Of a stretch of DNA of 41,032 bases, positions 38,236 through 41,032 are shown in pieces; position 1 is the first letter of the stretch; every line of letters starts with the position of its first letter. Source of the DNA: Clostridiales bacterium. GTDB lineage: Bacteria > Bacillota > Clostridia > Lachnospirales > Lachnospiraceae. Under the pieces are notes generated by a model. It ran no database searches and had not been told where the DNA came from. It saw only the letters and a program-made list of their open reading frames with translations. Where the stretch lies: NCBI GenBank assembly GCA_021204045.1, contig JAJQAA010000030.1, positions 1-41,032 on the forward strand, read 5' to 3'. Both the position numbers and the translations under genes were made by a program.

Positions 38236-39657
38236 ATGGCATATCCATACAAGAAAATGACAGAGGCGGATTTTGACCGTATCCGCGCTATTACCGCGCC
38301 GGACCGGGTGTGGGTCGGCGAGCAGATCGCCCATGAATATTACAAAGATGAGATGCCGGAATACGGCGTTTTCCCGCCGGAGCTCTACGTCGAGGTGCTG
38401 AACAAAGAAGAAGTTTCCGCGATCATGGCTTACGCCTACCAGGAAAACATCCCGGTTGTCTGCCGCGGCGCGGGCACGGGCCTTGCGGGCGGCGCAACCT
38501 GCAAATACGGCGGTATCATGCTTTCTGTGATGAAGATGAACAAAATCTTCCCGGTTGACCACAAAAACCAGACCGTGACGGTGGAGCCGGGCGCGCTGCT
38601 GGTGGACGTCCAGGCCGCGGTATCCGCGGAGGGGCTTTTCTATCCGCCGGATCCGGGCGAACGGACGTCGTCCATCGGCGGCAACGTGATCACCAACGCG
38701 GGCGGCATGAAGGCGGTCCGCTACGGCCTGACGCGCGACTTCATCCGCTGCATCGAGGCGGTCATGCCGGACGGCTCGATCATGAATTTCTCCTCAAACG
38801 TGGTAAAGAACACAACCGGATACGATATCAAGGATCTGGTGATCGGCTCGGAAGGTACGTTGTGCATCCTGACGCAGGTGACCTTAAAGCTCCTGCCGCA
38901 GCCAAACTGCTCCTGCACGCTGGTTATGCCATTCAACAGTCTGGAAGAGTGCGCCGATATGGTACCGAAGGTGCTGGAGCTGTCGTTTGTGCCGACGGCG
39001 ATCGAGTTCCTCGAGCGGGAACTGATCGAGATCGTGGAACGCAACCTGCACAAGAACTTCCCGGTCAAGCAGGGCGACGCCGTGCTGATCGTTATGTACG
39101 ACGCTTCCGATCAGAGAGAGCTGGACAGCGCGGTGGAGGCCACCTCCGAGGCCGCTCTGGCCAATGGCGCGATTGATTGCTGTATCGCGGACACGGCGGA
39201 GCGCGCCGGATCCGTGTGGGCGGTGCGTGCCAACATCCTCGAGGGCATGAAGGCAGATTCCGTCTCCCAGGAGGAGTGCGACGTGGTTGTGCCGCGTTCC
39301 CGCATTGCCGAATATGTAAAGGCGGCGAAGAAGATCGCCCTGTCCCACGGAATCTGTGTGGAGCCGTGCGGCCACTGCGGCGACGGTAACATCCATACGG
39401 AGATGTTGCGCGGGCCGGAAATGAGCGACGAGGAATGGAAATCCGCCATGCACGCCAGCCTGACCGAGCTCTACGCATTGTCCAAGCAGCTTGGCGGACA
39501 GCTTTCCGGCGAGCATGGCATCGGCAACGGCCGCCAGGCCTTCCTCGCGGAATTTGTCGGGCCGCGCATGATCCAGCTCTACAAGGCGATCAAGCTCGCC
39601 TTTGACGACAAACTGATCCTCAATCCCGGCAAGGTGATCGTGTTCGACGAACAGTAG
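38236..39657 (+). CDS. lctD: FAD-dependent 2-hydroxyacid dehydrogenase (lactate/glycolate type)
   Basis: A 473-residue protein of the GlcD/D-lactate dehydrogenase family. The PCMH FAD domain has VVCRGAGTGLAGGATC at about 74-89, PPDPGERTSSIGGNVITNAGGMKAVRYG, and VVKNTTGYDIKDLVIGSEGTL. The C-terminal cap has EPCGHCGDGNIHTE and SGEHGIGNGR, with histidines that bind metal and substrate in relatives. Behind EtfB and ferredoxin-EtfA this is the best candidate for the lactate-oxidising subunit. The family alone would also allow glycolate or 2-hydroxyglutarate. AGGAGG lies upstream of the ATG, and the gene is followed by two hairpins that close the operon. Confidence 0.9.
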   Translation: MAYPYKKMTEADFDRIRAITAPDRVWVGEQIAHEYYKDEMPEYGVFPPELYVEVLNKEEVSAIMAYAYQENIPVVCRGAGTGLAGGATCKYGGIMLSVMKMNKIFPVDHKNQTVTVEPGALLVDVQAAVSAEGLFYPPDPGERTSSIGGNVITNAGGMKAVRYGLTRDFIRCIEAVMPDGSIMNFSSNVVKNTTGYDIKDLVIGSEGTLCILTQVTLKLLPQPNCSCTLVMPFNSLEECADMVPKVLELSFVPTAIEFLERELIEIVERNLHKNFPVKQGDAVLIVMYDASDQRELDSAVEATSEAALANGAIDCCIADTAERAGSVWAVRANILEGMKADSVSQEECDVVVPRSRIAEYVKAAKKIALSHGICVEPCGHCGDGNIHTEMLRGPEMSDEEWKSAMHASLTELYALSKQLGGQLSGEHGIGNGRQAFLAEFVGPRMIQLYKAIKLAFDDKLILNPGKVIVFDEQ

Positions 39658-39705
39658 ATTCGGAAAATATTTAAAAAATTTTGATTCGGATGTATAAACA
39701 GAGGC

Positions 39706-39764
39706 GGGAGGGAAATACTGAGATTAGTACCAAAGAGAAGAGAAATACTTATCCTCCCCTTTTT
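39706..39764 (+). terminator. First hairpin after the lct operon
   Basis: GGGAGG (39706-39711) pairs with CCTCCC (39753-39758), followed by CTTTTT. The 41-base loop contains a second small palindrome (TACT/AGTA). It may be a weak terminator or could compete with the stronger one directly after it. Confidence 0.5.
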
Positions 39765-39804
39765 AATCGGTTCCGGTGCAAGGACGCACCGGGGCCGATT
39801 TTTT
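39765..39804 (+). terminator. Strong terminator of the lct operon
   Basis: AATCGG and CCGGTGC pair with GCACCGG and CCGATT, with a TT/GG internal mismatch and a six-base loop, and are followed by TTTT. Confidence 0.92.
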
Positions 39805-39862
39805 CGCGTAAATAAAGGATTTTTCGCGAGTCGGTTCATGCGGCGTTGGCGTTTTTTGAAGC

Positions 39863-39883
39863 TTATACACCAATTATACACCA
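39863..39883. repeat. 10-bp direct repeats near the excisionase-like gene
   Basis: TTATACACCA occurs at 39863-39872 and 39874-39883, an 11-bp period (one helical turn). It lies just beyond the 3' end of the excisionase-like gene, where the base composition turns AT-rich. It could be a recombinase or excisionase binding site; no integrase or second boundary is visible. Confidence 0.5.
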
Positions 39884-39910
39884 TTTTGCATTGCGTGTGA
39901 CGAAGGCTTT

Positions 39911-40096
39911 TTAATTTAGATGAGATTTGGTCAGAATGTATTCCTGAACAGCGCCTTTTGGGATTTTCCAGAGCTTTCCTATCCGGAAACATTTGATTTT
40001 GTTCTGCTTTAGCAGTGAATATGCAGTGTTTTTTCCTATTCCGAGCATCTTCTGAAGTTCTTTGACTGTGATCAGTTCTTGATAATCATTATACAT
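39911..40096 (-). CDS. Excisionase-like helix-turn-helix protein
   Basis: A 61-residue minus-strand protein matching the HTH_17/excisionase (Xis, MerR-like) fold: ELITVKELQKMLGIGKNTAYSLLKQNKIKCFRIGKLWKIPKGAVQEYIL. In this family the N-terminal helix pair binds DNA and the RIG-x-W-x-IP wing follows, both clearly present. AGGAGG lies seven bases upstream of the ATG. Such proteins control excision of conjugative elements or act as small regulators. No integrase is within the window, so its role as an excisionase is unproven. AT-rich composition and the diverging neighbour suggest imported DNA. Confidence 0.85.
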   Translation of the reverse strand: MYNDYQELITVKELQKMLGIGKNTAYSLLKQNKIKCFRIGKLWKIPKGAVQEYILTKSHLN

Positions 40097-40248
40097 AAGA
40101 ACGCCTCCTGATATTACTATTTACTATATGTTAAATCAGTTGCCGGTATCAAAAGATATTTAGCGGCATAGATGGTGCCGTAAGAGGAAATAATGAGAGT
40201 AAACGGCAATAGCAGTCATAACATAAAAGTAAAAAATAAGGAAAGGAA

Positions 40249-40914
40249 ATGATTATTATGAACGATGTAATTTCTCCAATCCATTTTCTGGATTATGACA
40301 AAATCAGTGACACGCTGCTCTATTTCAGCAGGACTATTTCATTGCGGTTTAATGTCCGTCTGGCCAGTAAAAACAGAGACGGACGGAGAAAGCCATATCA
40401 TGTGGAATATAGATACCCAACGGAGCAGTATAGTAATGTCGGTGAAGTGATCTCTTTGAAAAGAGATTTTAGATTCTATTTCAGTATTGAAGACGCTGAC
40501 GATTTGAAAAATGGGGTTATGATAACGCCGCAAGATGTAACGATATTAAAGCTGAGAATAGAGAATAGTATATTACCATGGTTCATAGACGGGAAGAGGA
40601 ATATCTTTGGTGAGAATCCCGATAATGGTAAACTTATCATAACCGGCCAGTGGGAACCGCAATATATGATATTTAAGGACTACAAATACCTCGAATTTAT
40701 GCCCATTGTACTGGAAGATGAAAATGGTAAGACTGATCGTGGCATAAGGATGTGTATGAATAGTACCGGTAATTTTACGGACATGTCCTTGTATACATTC
40801 ATGGAGTTTTATTATTACATAGCTAATACGGATATGTACTCGGTTGCGGCGAATATGCTGGTATATGTAAAAATGCAGCCGTATGGGACGAATTTGGTAA
40901 ATGTTCCGCGATGA
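40249..40914 (+). CDS. Unknown protein, AT-rich accessory region
   Basis: A 221-residue protein that I do not recognise. It is soluble-looking, without signal peptide or membrane segments, and has aromatic and charged stretches (ISLRFNVRLASKNRDGRRKP, VEYRYPTEQYSN, VISLKRDFRFYFSIED). The start at 40249 has AGGA six bases upstream; ATG 40258 (MNDVISP) is an alternative. Composition is clearly more AT-rich than the lct genes. It is divergent from the excisionase-like gene, so the 150-bp space between them may hold both promoters. I recall comparable proteins of unknown function near mobile elements in Lachnospiraceae, but this is weak memory, not a search. Confidence 0.7.
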   Translation: MIIMNDVISPIHFLDYDKISDTLLYFSRTISLRFNVRLASKNRDGRRKPYHVEYRYPTEQYSNVGEVISLKRDFRFYFSIEDADDLKNGVMITPQDVTILKLRIENSILPWFIDGKRNIFGENPDNGKLIITGQWEPQYMIFKDYKYLEFMPIVLEDENGKTDRGIRMCMNSTGNFTDMSLYTFMEFYYYIANTDMYSVAANMLVYVKMQPYGTNLVNVPR

Positions 40915-40979
40915 CAGGGAACCAAGGGAATCGCTCATAAACAATTTATACTTTTTCTGTGGCGTTCGCTTGCCGTGCA

Positions 40980-40988
40980 TGTTATAAT
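40980..40988 (+). promoter_or_regulatory. Possible extended -10 element at the right edge
   Basis: TGT followed by TATAAT (40983-40988) forms an extended -10. No good -35 is present 17 bases upstream. It would drive a gene beyond the window. Confidence 0.35.
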
Positions 40989-41032
40989 TCTTCAGTAAAG
41001 TATCATATTCAGGACAGACAAAAAGGACAGCC

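Overview
The window looks like chromosomal DNA of an anaerobic Firmicute, most probably a Lachnospiraceae-type Clostridium. Supporting signs are a SpoIID-type sporulation hydrolase, pyruvate phosphate dikinase, an Etf-linked (electron-confurcating type) lactate dehydrogenase, a flavodiiron protein, TTGACA/TATAAT promoters, AGGAGG ribosome binding sites and GC-rich core genes with AT-rich accessory patches. Species assignment is inference; no rRNA gene is present.

Layout. 1-1731: tRNA-Ser(CGA), then endonuclease III and an AlkD-type glycosylase. 1771-5863: two AAA/DUF4143 ATPases with palindromic or repeated promoter sequences, on either side of a minus-strand SpoIID-like/peptidoglycan-binding protein. 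5914-10830: carA-carB-ybaK. 10945-12458: an autoregulated HigB toxin with a HigA antitoxin fused to an ImmA/IrrE metalloprotease. 12464-16315: a GntR (YtrA-type) regulator with an ABC ATPase and a large permease. 16372-18330: a type VII MntA/HepT toxin-antitoxin pair, followed by two broken genes (a frameshifted small protein and a ZIP transporter with an in-frame amber codon). 18331-20958: a palindromic repeat block, ilvN, ilvC and a DJ-1/PfpI protein. 20972-23875: pyruvate phosphate dikinase. 23923-29083: a probable CoA-thioester operon (double-hotdog MaoC dehydratase, two CaiB/BaiF CoA-transferases, NhaC-type carrier), followed by a flavodiiron protein. 30354-31027: a gene-free region of about 590 nt with its own strong promoter, a dozen hairpins and a 19-bp terminal stem, the best candidate here for an undescribed or unannotated large structured RNA. 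31008-32165 (minus): a radical-SAM protein with a 36-bp tandem repeat in its coding region. 32285-32544: a rod-shaped small RNA resembling 6S RNA. 32572-32687: a three-way-junction palindromic element. 32727-39657: AI-2E family protein, SpoIID protein, EtfB, ferredoxin-EtfA and FAD-dependent 2-hydroxyacid dehydrogenase, apparently one operon, closed by a strong terminator. 39860-41032: AT-rich DNA with an excisionase-like protein and an unknown protein, probably the edge of a mobile element.

How the parts fit. The metabolic genes suggest amino-acid and pyrimidine biosynthesis plus fermentative handling of pyruvate, lactate and CoA esters: PPDK links PEP and pyruvate, the Lct-type complex oxidises lactate to pyruvate with NAD and reduced ferredoxin, and the flavodiiron protein removes oxygen or NO. 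The accessory genes (two toxin-antitoxin systems, AAA ATPases, excisionase-like protein, broken genes, palindromic repeats) mark places of gene turnover between conserved blocks. All family calls were made by reading motifs, not by database search.
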